Of a stretch of 64,000 nucleotides of DNA, positions 35,376 through 42,711 are shown piece after piece. Numbering within the stretch: the stretch's first letter is position 1; each line of letters opens with the position of its first letter. The notes under the pieces were generated by a model. The model was not told the DNA's origin. It was given only the letters and a program-made list of their open reading frames with translations, and did no database searches. The stretch covers positions 1-64,000 of the forward strand of contig CAYOSH010000007.1 of assembly GCA_964406575.1 (NCBI GenBank). The letters run 5' to 3'. Origin of the DNA: WTAW01 sp964406575 (GTDB taxonomy: Bacteria > Acidobacteriota > Aminicenantia > Aminicenantales > Aminicenantaceae). The position numbers and the translations under genes were made by a program.

Positions 35376-37139
35376 TCAACTTTTTTGGCCCGTAAGAAAA
35401 GCCTTCGGATACTTCACCAGAACTTTCTCGATAATTAGCTCCTCGATTTCCTGGGCTGAGTTGAGTTGCACCGCTTTCCTCATGATACTCTTGATGGCCT
35501 TGGATTCCACCGAACGGAGGACCTCTTTGATCCGGGGAATAAAGATGGGATTCATACTGAATCTCCGTAATCCAAAACCGAACAAAACCAAAGCAGGAAT
35601 GGGATCAGCGGCCATCTCACCACAGACTGTGATCTCTTTCCCCGCCGCCAGCGCGGTCTCGATGATGAACTTGAGTATCCGTAAGATCGATGGGTGAAGA
35701 GGCTTGAATAGATAGGACACCAGTTCGTTCGACCGATCGACGGCCAGATAATACTGGATCAGGTCATTGGTCCCTATGCTCAAAAAATCCACCTCTCTGA
35801 CCAGCAGATCTGTGATGGCCGCGGCCGCGGGGACTTCGATCATGATCCCTAAAGGAATCTTCGTGTCGAACCGGATCCTCTTTGAACGCAATTCCTCTTT
35901 GACCTCTTGGAAAAGAGTCTTTACCTCTTTGATCTCCTCGAATTCGGTGATCATGGGGATGAGGATACGGAGATTTTTATAAACGCTCGCTCTCAGAATA
36001 GCCCGAAGTTGTGTTTTCAGCAGCTCCCTTTCCTGAAGAGAGTAACGGATCGCTCTCAGGCCGAGTGCTGGGTTGGGTTCCTTCTCTATGTTCAATTGAG
36101 GGAGATTCTTCTCGCCACCGATATCCATGGTTCGGATGTAGACAGGTGCGGGATTGGCTTCTTTGGCACAGAGAGAATAGGCCTGGTAGTGCTCTTCCTC
36201 GGAGGGAAGAGAGGGATTGTGTAAATAGATGAATTCAGATCGGAAAAGCCCGATGCCTTCAGCGCCCAGAGAGAATGCCGGTTTGACCTCCTCTGGCATC
36301 TCAATATTGGCCAGAGGATAAAATCTCTCTCCATCCAAGGTCACAGACTTCAACTTGGCTGTTTTTTTAAGCTCCCTGCGATAACTTTCATATCTATGTT
36401 TTTTACTGATAAATTCCTTTTCAGTGGCCAATGGGGGGTTGATCATCACCTCACCATCTGTCCCGTCGACGATAAGAATATCTCCATTCTTGACGAGTTT
36501 TGTGATGTTCCTGAGTCCGACTACGGCAGGAATGTTCAGAGATCGAGCAAGGATTGCCGTATGAGAGGTCTGTCCCCCCATATCCAATGCTACGGCAAGG
36601 ACATTTTCCTGACTCAACCGCAAAGCGGCCTCAGAAGGTAAAAGATCATGACCCACCAGAATTTTATCTGTGTCATCCTGACCATTCTTCTGTTCAACAG
36701 GATCCAAATTCTTATACACACGCGATAACACATCCGAGACATCAAACTTTCGTTCTCTGAAATATTCATCTGCGATGGATTCGAACCGCTTCATATACTG
36801 CTCATGGACTTTAGAGAGAGCCCACTCTGCACGTGTCATCTCCGTACGGATGATCTTTTCAAGGCTTGCAAAAAGCGAGCGATCTTTAAGGATGAGAAGA
36901 TGGGCATCAAAAATGTAGGAATGCTCTTCTCCGACTTTTTCCCTCATTCTGTTTTTGATATCTGTCAACTGGCACCGAGTCCGTTCGATCGCCTTCTCCA
37001 AGCGAGCAACTTCGTTTGACAACTGTCCAGCCGTAATGCTGTCTTTCCTGGAGGAAAAGATCACCCGCTTCGTTAAAAGGACTTCGCCGATAGATATGCC
37101 GGGAGAAACTCCGATTCCTCTTAACCTTAGATATTCCAT
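35376..37139 (-). CDS. ptsI: Phosphoenolpyruvate-protein phosphotransferase, enzyme I
   Basis: A 587-residue enzyme I. The phospho-histidine site is GGQTSHTAI (His193). The PEP-binding barrel contains IGLFRSEFIY, MIEVPAAAAI and the active cysteine region ITVCGEMAAD. It passes phosphate from PEP to HPr. It is last in the chain EIIA-Man, HPr, enzyme I and seven bases after HPr. No sugar-specific EIIB or EIIC is nearby, so this enzyme I may serve regulation rather than sugar import. Confidence 0.95.
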   Translation of the reverse strand: MEYLRLRGIGVSPGISIGEVLLTKRVIFSSRKDSITAGQLSNEVARLEKAIERTRCQLTDIKNRMREKVGEEHSYIFDAHLLILKDRSLFASLEKIIRTEMTRAEWALSKVHEQYMKRFESIADEYFRERKFDVSDVLSRVYKNLDPVEQKNGQDDTDKILVGHDLLPSEAALRLSQENVLAVALDMGGQTSHTAILARSLNIPAVVGLRNITKLVKNGDILIVDGTDGEVMINPPLATEKEFISKKHRYESYRRELKKTAKLKSVTLDGERFYPLANIEMPEEVKPAFSLGAEGIGLFRSEFIYLHNPSLPSEEEHYQAYSLCAKEANPAPVYIRTMDIGGEKNLPQLNIEKEPNPALGLRAIRYSLQERELLKTQLRAILRASVYKNLRILIPMITEFEEIKEVKTLFQEVKEELRSKRIRFDTKIPLGIMIEVPAAAAITDLLVREVDFLSIGTNDLIQYYLAVDRSNELVSYLFKPLHPSILRILKFIIETALAAGKEITVCGEMAADPIPALVLFGFGLRRFSMNPIFIPRIKEVLRSVESKAIKSIMRKAVQLNSAQEIEELIIEKVLVKYPKAFLTGQKS

Positions 37140-37145
37140 TTCTCT

Positions 37146-37415
37146 CTATTCTTTTTCGTGAAATTTATGTGCGATAAGTGCAACCAATGCATTCAAAGCT
37201 TGCCTCTCATCAGATCCCGAAATCTTCAGAGTGATCTGCGAGCCCTGTGTAGCTGCTAGAGTCAAGATTCCCAGGATACTTTTCCCATCAACTTCATTCC
37301 CATCTTTTTCTATCCGCACCGAAGAGGCAAATCTGTTAGCTAGGTTCATGAATTTCACGGCAGCCCTGGCATGAAGTCCAAGTTTATTTTGAATGACGAT
37401 TTTTTTCTTTATCAT
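37146..37415 (-). CDS. ptsH: Phosphocarrier protein HPr
   Basis: An 89-residue HPr with the catalytic His15 in GLHARAA and the regulatory Ser46 in GKSILGI. Both sites are intact, so it can be phosphorylated by enzyme I and by the HPr kinase encoded 1.5 kb upstream in the same cluster. Length is typical. Confidence 0.95.
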   Translation of the reverse strand: MIKKKIVIQNKLGLHARAAVKFMNLANRFASSVRIEKDGNEVDGKSILGILTLAATQGSQITLKISGSDERQALNALVALIAHKFHEKE

Positions 37416-37430
37416 GGACTCCGGGTTGAA

Positions 37431-37835
37431 TCAGTTCTTTGAGCTTAAAAGAGCACTGGCAAGGTGGATGTTCTTTTGTCCCTGTTCGACCACTTTCTTC
37501 GCCACCTCCCGGAGGCTATTGCTCCTTTGGAGAGAGGCAAATTTGATGAGCATCGGGAGATTCACTCCTGTAATGATTTCAACCTGATTGTCTTTCAAAA
37601 AACTAAAGCTCAAGTTGGAAGGAGTCCCTCCAAACATATCTGTAAAAATCAAGACGCCATTCTTCTGGTCGACGCGTTTGAGGCTTTGACTGATCTTCCT
37701 TTTCGATGCTTCCACATCATCATACCATCCGATGGAGATGGCTTCGATGTTGACTGTTTCTCCAAGGATTATCGTCAACGCATTCAACAACTCTTCAGCC
37801 AGCTTGCCATGGGAAACGATGATACCACCGATCAT
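37431..37835 (-). CDS. PTS EIIA component, mannose family
   Basis: A 134-residue EIIA-Man domain. It starts MIGGIIVSHGKLA, with the phosphorylation site at His9, and has the conserved LIFTDMFGGTPSN. It stands alone, with no EIIB/C/D genes in the window. In deltaproteobacteria such orphan EIIA-Man proteins sit in the same rapZ-hprK-rpoN clusters, where a regulatory role is assumed. It follows a 187-base gap that contains candidate promoters, including one of sigma-54 type. Confidence 0.9.
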   Translation of the reverse strand: MIGGIIVSHGKLAEELLNALTIILGETVNIEAISIGWYDDVEASKRKISQSLKRVDQKNGVLIFTDMFGGTPSNLSFSFLKDNQVEIITGVNLPMLIKFASLQRSNSLREVAKKVVEQGQKNIHLASALLSSKN

Positions 37836-37913
37836 TCTTCTAACACTTGTCCGTTTTCGATTTTGAGGTCCGTTTTGTCCGTTAAACTAACCGGGAAGCG
37901 AACATTATTATCT

Positions 37914-37932
37914 TTGCACAACTCTTACCAAC
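37914..37932 (-). promoter_or_regulatory. Candidate sigma-54 promoter upstream of EIIA-Man/HPr/enzyme I
   Basis: On the minus strand the sequence TTGGTAAGAGTTGTGCAA has GG and GC exactly ten bases apart, the invariant -24/-12 geometry of sigma-54 promoters; the -24 side TGGTAAG resembles TGGCACG. It lies about 80 bases before the EIIA-Man start. A sigma-70-like pair (TTGGAA, 17 bases, TAAAAT) also lies just upstream, so the assignment is tentative. Confidence 0.3.
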
Positions 37933-38022
37933 TTTTCAACATTTTATCATCTATTCGCAGCAATTCCAAATCCATGATGACGGATGTTTTGATAATCTGA
38001 TTGTTAGGGGAAGAACGCAGAT

Positions 38023-38880
38023 TTATTTATAAATATCCCGATGATAGATACGGGCCTTATAGGAATTTGTCCTCAGGTGGTGTTTCAGCTTTTCCCCGAA
38101 GACCACTGAGCGGTGCTTGCCTCCTGTGCAGCCGATGGAAATGGTCAACGTGCTTTTTCCCTCTTCAATAAAGCGTGGCATCAAATAATCCACAAACCTG
38201 TACAATTCTTCCAAAAACTGACCGGATCCCTCGGATTGGAGCACATATTCACGCACACTCTTGCTTCGTCCGGTTTTCTCTCGCAATGTATTTATATAGA
38301 ACGGATTGGGCAAAAACCTCGTATCGAAAACTAAGTCGGAATCGACAGGTATTCCGTATTTATACCCAAAACTGACGATGACGACTTGCATTTGTTCCGC
38401 CTTTCGCTTGAGAAATCTTCTCGTCAGCATTTTCTTTAAATCCCAAACTCCCAATCCTGTCGTGTCGATGACTTCATCCGCCATCTTTTTGGTCTCGGAT
38501 AAACTTTCCCTCTCCAAAGCGACGCTTTCCGCTACAGATCTTCTTCTTGTGAAAGGATGAGGGCGTCTGCTCTCGCTGAACCGTTGCACCAGTGTTTCAT
38601 CGGCAGCTTCGAGAAAGATCATCCATATCGGTATCTTTTTCCTTATGGATTTCAGTACATTCGGGAACTCTGTCGTAAACCCTTCCTCGCGGATATCCAC
38701 CACAAGAGCGACTTTTTCTATCTTGAATTCTTCCCGCATCCACAAATCCACAAAGTTCGGGATCAATTTTGCTGGGAGGTTGTCAATGCAGTAATAACTC
38801 AGATCCTCCAGAAAGCGGCTAACGCTTGTTTTCCCCGAACCAGATAAACCCGTGATGATGAGAAACCTGTCGTCTTTCAC
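38023..38880 (-). CDS. rapZ: RNase adapter protein RapZ
   Basis: A 285-residue RapZ/YvcJ family NTPase. It has a Walker A GLSGSGKTS (about 11-19), Walker B-like VALVVDIRE, and the conserved C-terminal domain with SFGYKYGIP and IGCTGGKHRSV. In E. coli it binds sRNA GlmZ and RNase E to tune GlmS; in other phyla it links cell-wall precursor levels to other outputs. The GTG start overlaps the hprK stop by four bases. Its place among rpoN-hpf-ptsN-hprK genes is conserved. Confidence 0.95.
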   Translation of the reverse strand: MKDDRFLIITGLSGSGKTSVSRFLEDLSYYCIDNLPAKLIPNFVDLWMREEFKIEKVALVVDIREEGFTTEFPNVLKSIRKKIPIWMIFLEAADETLVQRFSESRRPHPFTRRRSVAESVALERESLSETKKMADEVIDTTGLGVWDLKKMLTRRFLKRKAEQMQVVIVSFGYKYGIPVDSDLVFDTRFLPNPFYINTLREKTGRSKSVREYVLQSEGSGQFLEELYRFVDYLMPRFIEEGKSTLTISIGCTGGKHRSVVFGEKLKHHLRTNSYKARIYHRDIYK

Positions 38881-39437
38881 TGGGATTCACTCTTTTTGTT
38901 TTTTTGATCGCAAAGCGACTTGTCTAATCTCCCGATGATCTCTTGAGGGGCTCGATAGCCTTGTTCTTTCAAGAGATAAACCTTGCAGGCGACTTCGATC
39001 AGAGTCGAGATGTTCCTTCCTAGGGCGACAGGAATCACGAGCTGGGGCACTGCAATTCCGAGGATCTTTCGGTCCTGGGTAAATTCCAATCCCATCCTAT
39101 CAAATTCCATTCCTTCCTCCCACCTGTGCAGTTGGATCACCAGACGAATTTCTGAGTGAGAAGACACAGCATTTGGACCAAAGATCTCTCTGACATTGAT
39201 GATCCCCAACCCCCGGATTTCCATAAAATTGCGACTGACTTCTGGGGCAGCACCGACCAGTCGACCATCCCGTATTTGGCACTCCGTTACATCATCCGAA
39301 ATAAATGCATGCCCTCTCGTGATGAGCTCAAGGGCGCTTTCACTCTTGCCAACTCCGCTATCCCCGATGATCAAAACTCCGAGCCCATACACCTGGAGCA
39401 ATCCTCCTGGAATAATCATCTCCAAAAATCCTGACAA
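38877..39437 (-). CDS. hprK: HPr kinase/phosphorylase, catalytic domain only
   Basis: A 186-residue protein matching the C-terminal catalytic half of HprK: Walker A GDSGVGKSE (about 25-33), the SDDVTECQ segment and the HprK signature EIRGLGIINVREIFG. It phosphorylates or dephosphorylates Ser46 of HPr. Classical HprK is about 310 residues. Here the ~125-residue N-terminal domain is absent, as in the short forms of some Alphaproteobacteria. It begins at a TTG at 39437 with GGGAGGG upstream; an ATG at 39419 is an alternative. Confidence 0.9.
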   Translation of the reverse strand: MSGFLEMIIPGGLLQVYGLGVLIIGDSGVGKSESALELITRGHAFISDDVTECQIRDGRLVGAAPEVSRNFMEIRGLGIINVREIFGPNAVSSHSEIRLVIQLHRWEEGMEFDRMGLEFTQDRKILGIAVPQLVIPVALGRNISTLIEVACKVYLLKEQGYRAPQEIIGRLDKSLCDQKNKKSESQ

Positions 39438-39455
39438 AGGGAAAATTCCCTCCCA

Positions 39456-39926
39456 TTATTCATTGATTTGATCTTCTTCGTCTTTGATGACAGCCAATAC
39501 TTCAGCGGCATCTTTGGCTTCTCTAACTCTTTTGATCACGAGTTTTGCTTTGCGCACAAGTTGTGCAATGGCTGCAAGGATTTGAAGATTCACACTAGGA
39601 TTATCTGGGGAAGAAACCACGAGAAAGAAAATATGGGAGGGTTTCCCGTCCAACGAATGAAAGTCGACACCTTTTTGTGAAATAGCCAACATCACTAACG
39701 GATTTTTCACACCTTTCATCTTACAATGAGGAATGGCAACGCCATCACCGATTGCCGTGCTTCCCAGATCTTCCCGTTGCATGAGTTTTTCGTACACATC
39801 TCTATTTTTAGCAATTTTGTTTCGCTTCCGAAGAAAACCGACCATTTCCCTTAGGACTCCCTCTCTTGTCGTCTCTTCAAGCTCAGGAATAACCATTTCT
39901 TGCGTTAGTAAGCTGTGTACTTTCAA
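39456..39926 (-). CDS. ptsN: Nitrogen-PTS EIIA protein PtsN
   Basis: A 156-residue EIIA of the fructose/nitrogen class. The active site is AIPHCKM (His67 with this start). The TTG at 39926 is chosen because it gives the family's usual length and begins just after the hpf stop; the longer frame would overlap hpf. PtsN links the PTS to sigma-54 functions and K+ uptake regulation in Proteobacteria. A ktrB-ktrA K+ system is encoded in this window, though any link is inference. Confidence 0.9.
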   Translation of the reverse strand: MKVHSLLTQEMVIPELEETTREGVLREMVGFLRKRNKIAKNRDVYEKLMQREDLGSTAIGDGVAIPHCKMKGVKNPLVMLAISQKGVDFHSLDGKPSHIFFLVVSSPDNPSVNLQILAAIAQLVRKAKLVIKRVREAKDAAEVLAVIKDEEDQINE

Positions 39927-39946
39927 TAGAGTCTCTCTAAAGGGAA

Positions 39947-40468
39947 TTATTCTGGTTCGACTAAACCATAGTTGCCGTCTTTTCTTCTGAAGAGTACGGC
40001 CCACTTTTCAGAGTCAAATTTTCTGAAAACAAACACTTCTTTATTACTGGATTCCAACTGGAGGAGAGCCTCTTCCACAGACATAGGCTTCAGAGAAAAG
40101 GCTCGGCTGGGAATCACTCTCACCCGCTGTTCTTCTGTCTCTAAAGGAGGAAACGGCTCGATCTCACGAGTTTTCCTCCTTTTCCTTCCGCGCAGTTTTT
40201 CCCGTTCCTTTTTCACTCTCTTTTCAATATGGTCAAATGCCAAACCCAGGGAACTGAACATGTCATGCGTTTCCTGGACGGTGTTTAATGTCGCCCCTTT
40301 GATCTTAACATTGATCTCGGCTTTATGTCTGTACTTCTCCACAGACAGGATGAGGTCAGCTTCTACAGGATAGCCGAGCAATTTCTCGAGGGTTTTCAGC
40401 CTTCGTTCACAATGTTTTCTGACTTCGGGTGTGATATCTGTATGTCTGGCAGTATAATTGACATTCAT
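39947..40468 (-). CDS. hpf: Ribosome hibernation-promoting factor, long form
   Basis: A 173-residue protein with the RaiA/HPF N-terminal domain (MNVNYTARHTDITPEVRKH, about 1-95) and the C-terminal dimerisation domain found only in long HPF (about 115-173: SRAFSLKPMSVEEALLQLE, VLFRRKDGNYGLVEPE). It pairs 70S ribosomes into inactive 100S dimers in stationary phase. The ATG overlaps the rpoN stop by four bases. Confidence 0.93.
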   Translation of the reverse strand: MNVNYTARHTDITPEVRKHCERRLKTLEKLLGYPVEADLILSVEKYRHKAEINVKIKGATLNTVQETHDMFSSLGLAFDHIEKRVKKEREKLRGRKRRKTREIEPFPPLETEEQRVRVIPSRAFSLKPMSVEEALLQLESSNKEVFVFRKFDSEKWAVLFRRKDGNYGLVEPE

Positions 40469-41946
40469 TGAGTCTCCTCCATCCAGTACTTTCTCTTTCT
40501 GATATGTGAAGGTGGTATACGAAGCTGCTTTCTGTATTTGGCGACGGTCCGACGAGCGATCCTAAAATTCTCCTTTGCTAAGATCTCTTCGATCTCGATA
40601 TCACTCAATGGATTTTCTTTATCTTCCTGCTCCACCAATTTTTTCATCTTTTCTTTCACTCTCAAAGAAGAGATCTCTTCACCAAAATCTCCTGCGAGAG
40701 ATTTGTGGAAAAAATATTTTAGGGGAAAGACACCGCGCGATGTCATGATATATTTGTTGGTGACCACTCGCCCGACCGTGGATTCGTGCACCCCGATCTC
40801 CTGAGCCAGTTCGATCAGGGTTAAAGGCTTGATGAATTCCATCCCCTTCTCGATAAAATCCTTTTGTTTGTCCACAATGTATTTTGCGACTTTGTAAATT
40901 GTCTGGTTCCGCTGGTTCAAACTGCGGAGGAACCAGAAAGCCTTTTTCATCCGGTCCCTTAAGAATTGGCTCGCTTCTGAATCATCATTGGACATTTGGG
41001 CCAGCATTTTTTTATAGAATGAATTGATTCTCAGCCGAGGCATCCCCTCATCATTGAGGATGATCTTCAGTTCGTCATCCTCCTTCCGGACGATGATATC
41101 TGGAACAACATAAAACGTTTTCTCCTGGCTGTATTTTCTGCCGGGAGCAGGGTCCAGGCTTTTGATGAGCTCGATGTGAGACTTGACTTCTGCAAGGGAT
41201 ATATTCAACACTTTTGCCAGCTGTGCAAAATCAGACTTTTCCAGAAGAGGCAGGTACTGATCAACAATTTTTATGGTGATGGGGTCGTCCATGACAAAAT
41301 ATTCCATTTGCACCAGGAGAGCTTCTTGGAGGTTCATGCTCCCGATGCCGATGGGGTCAAATCTCTTTATTTTTTCACGGATCCCCCTCACTTTTTCTAC
41401 GCCCGCTCCGGTGGCATCAGCAATCTCATCGAGAGAAGATATGAGGTAGCCATCTTCGTTAATGTTCCCAATGATGTATTCAGCAATTTCACGCTCTTTC
41501 GGATCAAAAAATGTCAAATTAGACTGCCACTCCAAATGATCCCAGAGAGAATCGGTCTTGGACACAAAGTTCTCGAATGAGGGAGTCTCTTTTTTTTCCA
41601 CAAAATAAGACCGCATGGAATTGTCAAAATAGTCATTGAAGTAGGCTTCGAGGTCGAGGTCTTCTTCTTTCTTTTTTGGCTCTTGGGAGTCATCGAGCCG
41701 TGAGACATCTTCTGTTTTCTGCGGCTCCTTCTCGGCCTCGCCTATTTCCTGGAATTTTTCCTCTTCACTCTTCACATCTAGAGTTTCTTCCTCGATCTCC
41801 AGCATCGGATTTTGTGAAAGCTCTGTGTCTATAATCTCGATAAGCTCAAGATTTGTTAAAGGAAGGAGCTTGATCGCCTGTTGCAGAGCAGGTGCAAGAA
41901 TAAGCCTTTGCACCTGTTTTTGCTGTAACTGCTGCTTCATGCCCAA
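40465..41946 (-). CDS. rpoN: RNA polymerase sigma-54 factor RpoN
   Basis: A 493-residue sigma-54. Region I is Gln/Leu-rich (KQQLQQKQVQRLILAPALQQAI), region II acidic, and region III ends with the RpoN box RRTVAKYRKQLRIPPS near the C-terminus, which reads the -24 element. It starts at TTG (41946) or the ATG two codons on. It needs AAA+ activators, none of which is encoded in this window. It sits in the conserved lptB-rpoN-hpf-ptsN-rapZ order. Confidence 0.95.
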   Translation of the reverse strand: MGMKQQLQQKQVQRLILAPALQQAIKLLPLTNLELIEIIDTELSQNPMLEIEEETLDVKSEEEKFQEIGEAEKEPQKTEDVSRLDDSQEPKKKEEDLDLEAYFNDYFDNSMRSYFVEKKETPSFENFVSKTDSLWDHLEWQSNLTFFDPKEREIAEYIIGNINEDGYLISSLDEIADATGAGVEKVRGIREKIKRFDPIGIGSMNLQEALLVQMEYFVMDDPITIKIVDQYLPLLEKSDFAQLAKVLNISLAEVKSHIELIKSLDPAPGRKYSQEKTFYVVPDIIVRKEDDELKIILNDEGMPRLRINSFYKKMLAQMSNDDSEASQFLRDRMKKAFWFLRSLNQRNQTIYKVAKYIVDKQKDFIEKGMEFIKPLTLIELAQEIGVHESTVGRVVTNKYIMTSRGVFPLKYFFHKSLAGDFGEEISSLRVKEKMKKLVEQEDKENPLSDIEIEEILAKENFRIARRTVAKYRKQLRIPPSHIRKRKYWMEETQ

Positions 41947-41979
41947 AGCATTTCCCCTAACCCATCTCCATCCATCGAC

Positions 41980-42708
41980 TCAATCCAAACCAAAATCCTC
42001 TCCGAGGTATGACTTCCTCACGACTTCGGATGCGATCAAGCATTGCGGTGTTCCTTCTTCCAGAATCTTCCCTCCATCGATGATATAGGCACGCTCAGTG
42101 ATCTTCAAAGTTTCTCTGACGCTGTGATCAGTGATGAGGAGTCCGATACTCTTTTTTTTCAGAGAGAGGATGAGCTCCTGAAGGTCGAGGATCGCGAGCG
42201 GGTCGATACCCGTAAAAGGCTCGTCCAGCAGAATGTACTCCGGGTTGGTTATCAACGCGCGTGCAATTTCCAACCTGCGTCTCTCTCCTCCAGACAAGGT
42301 AAAGGCTTTGGCTCCCACGAGTTTTTCTAAACCGAACTCGGAAAGAGTCCCTTCCACGCGATCGCTGAATTTTGATGAAGATCCTCCCATCATTTCAAGG
42401 ATGGAAAGCAGATTATCGGCGACACTGAGTCTTCTAAAGGAGGAAGGCTCCTGGGGAAGAAGACACAACCCTCTCCGTGCTCTCAGATACATCGGGAGGT
42501 CTGTAATGTCCTCTCCATCGAGGAATATGCGGCCTGCGTCCTGAGGTACAAGACCAAGAATGAGAGAGAATGTTGTGGTTTTCCCTGCACCGTTGGGGCC
42601 CAAAAGCCCAACAATTTCGCCTTTATTGACTCTGATCGAGACATCATCCACAACTTTTTTCTTATGGTAAGTCTTTTCCAGCCCCGCTGCTTCGAGATAA
42701 TCTTTCAT
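41980..42708 (-). CDS. lptB: Lipopolysaccharide export ATPase LptB
   Basis: A 242-residue ABC ATPase with Walker A GPNGAGKTT, the Q-loop LPQEPSSFRRL, the signature LSGGERRRLEIARAL, Walker B YILLDEPFTGIDP and the H-loop ITDHSVRE. The sequence around the Q-loop and the context place it as LptB, which powers LPS extraction from the inner membrane with LptF/G. No lptFG is found in the window. Confidence 0.94.
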   Translation of the reverse strand: MKDYLEAAGLEKTYHKKKVVDDVSIRVNKGEIVGLLGPNGAGKTTTFSLILGLVPQDAGRIFLDGEDITDLPMYLRARRGLCLLPQEPSSFRRLSVADNLLSILEMMGGSSSKFSDRVEGTLSEFGLEKLVGAKAFTLSGGERRRLEIARALITNPEYILLDEPFTGIDPLAILDLQELILSLKKKSIGLLITDHSVRETLKITERAYIIDGGKILEEGTPQCLIASEVVRKSYLGEDFGLD

Positions 42709-42711
42709 CTT

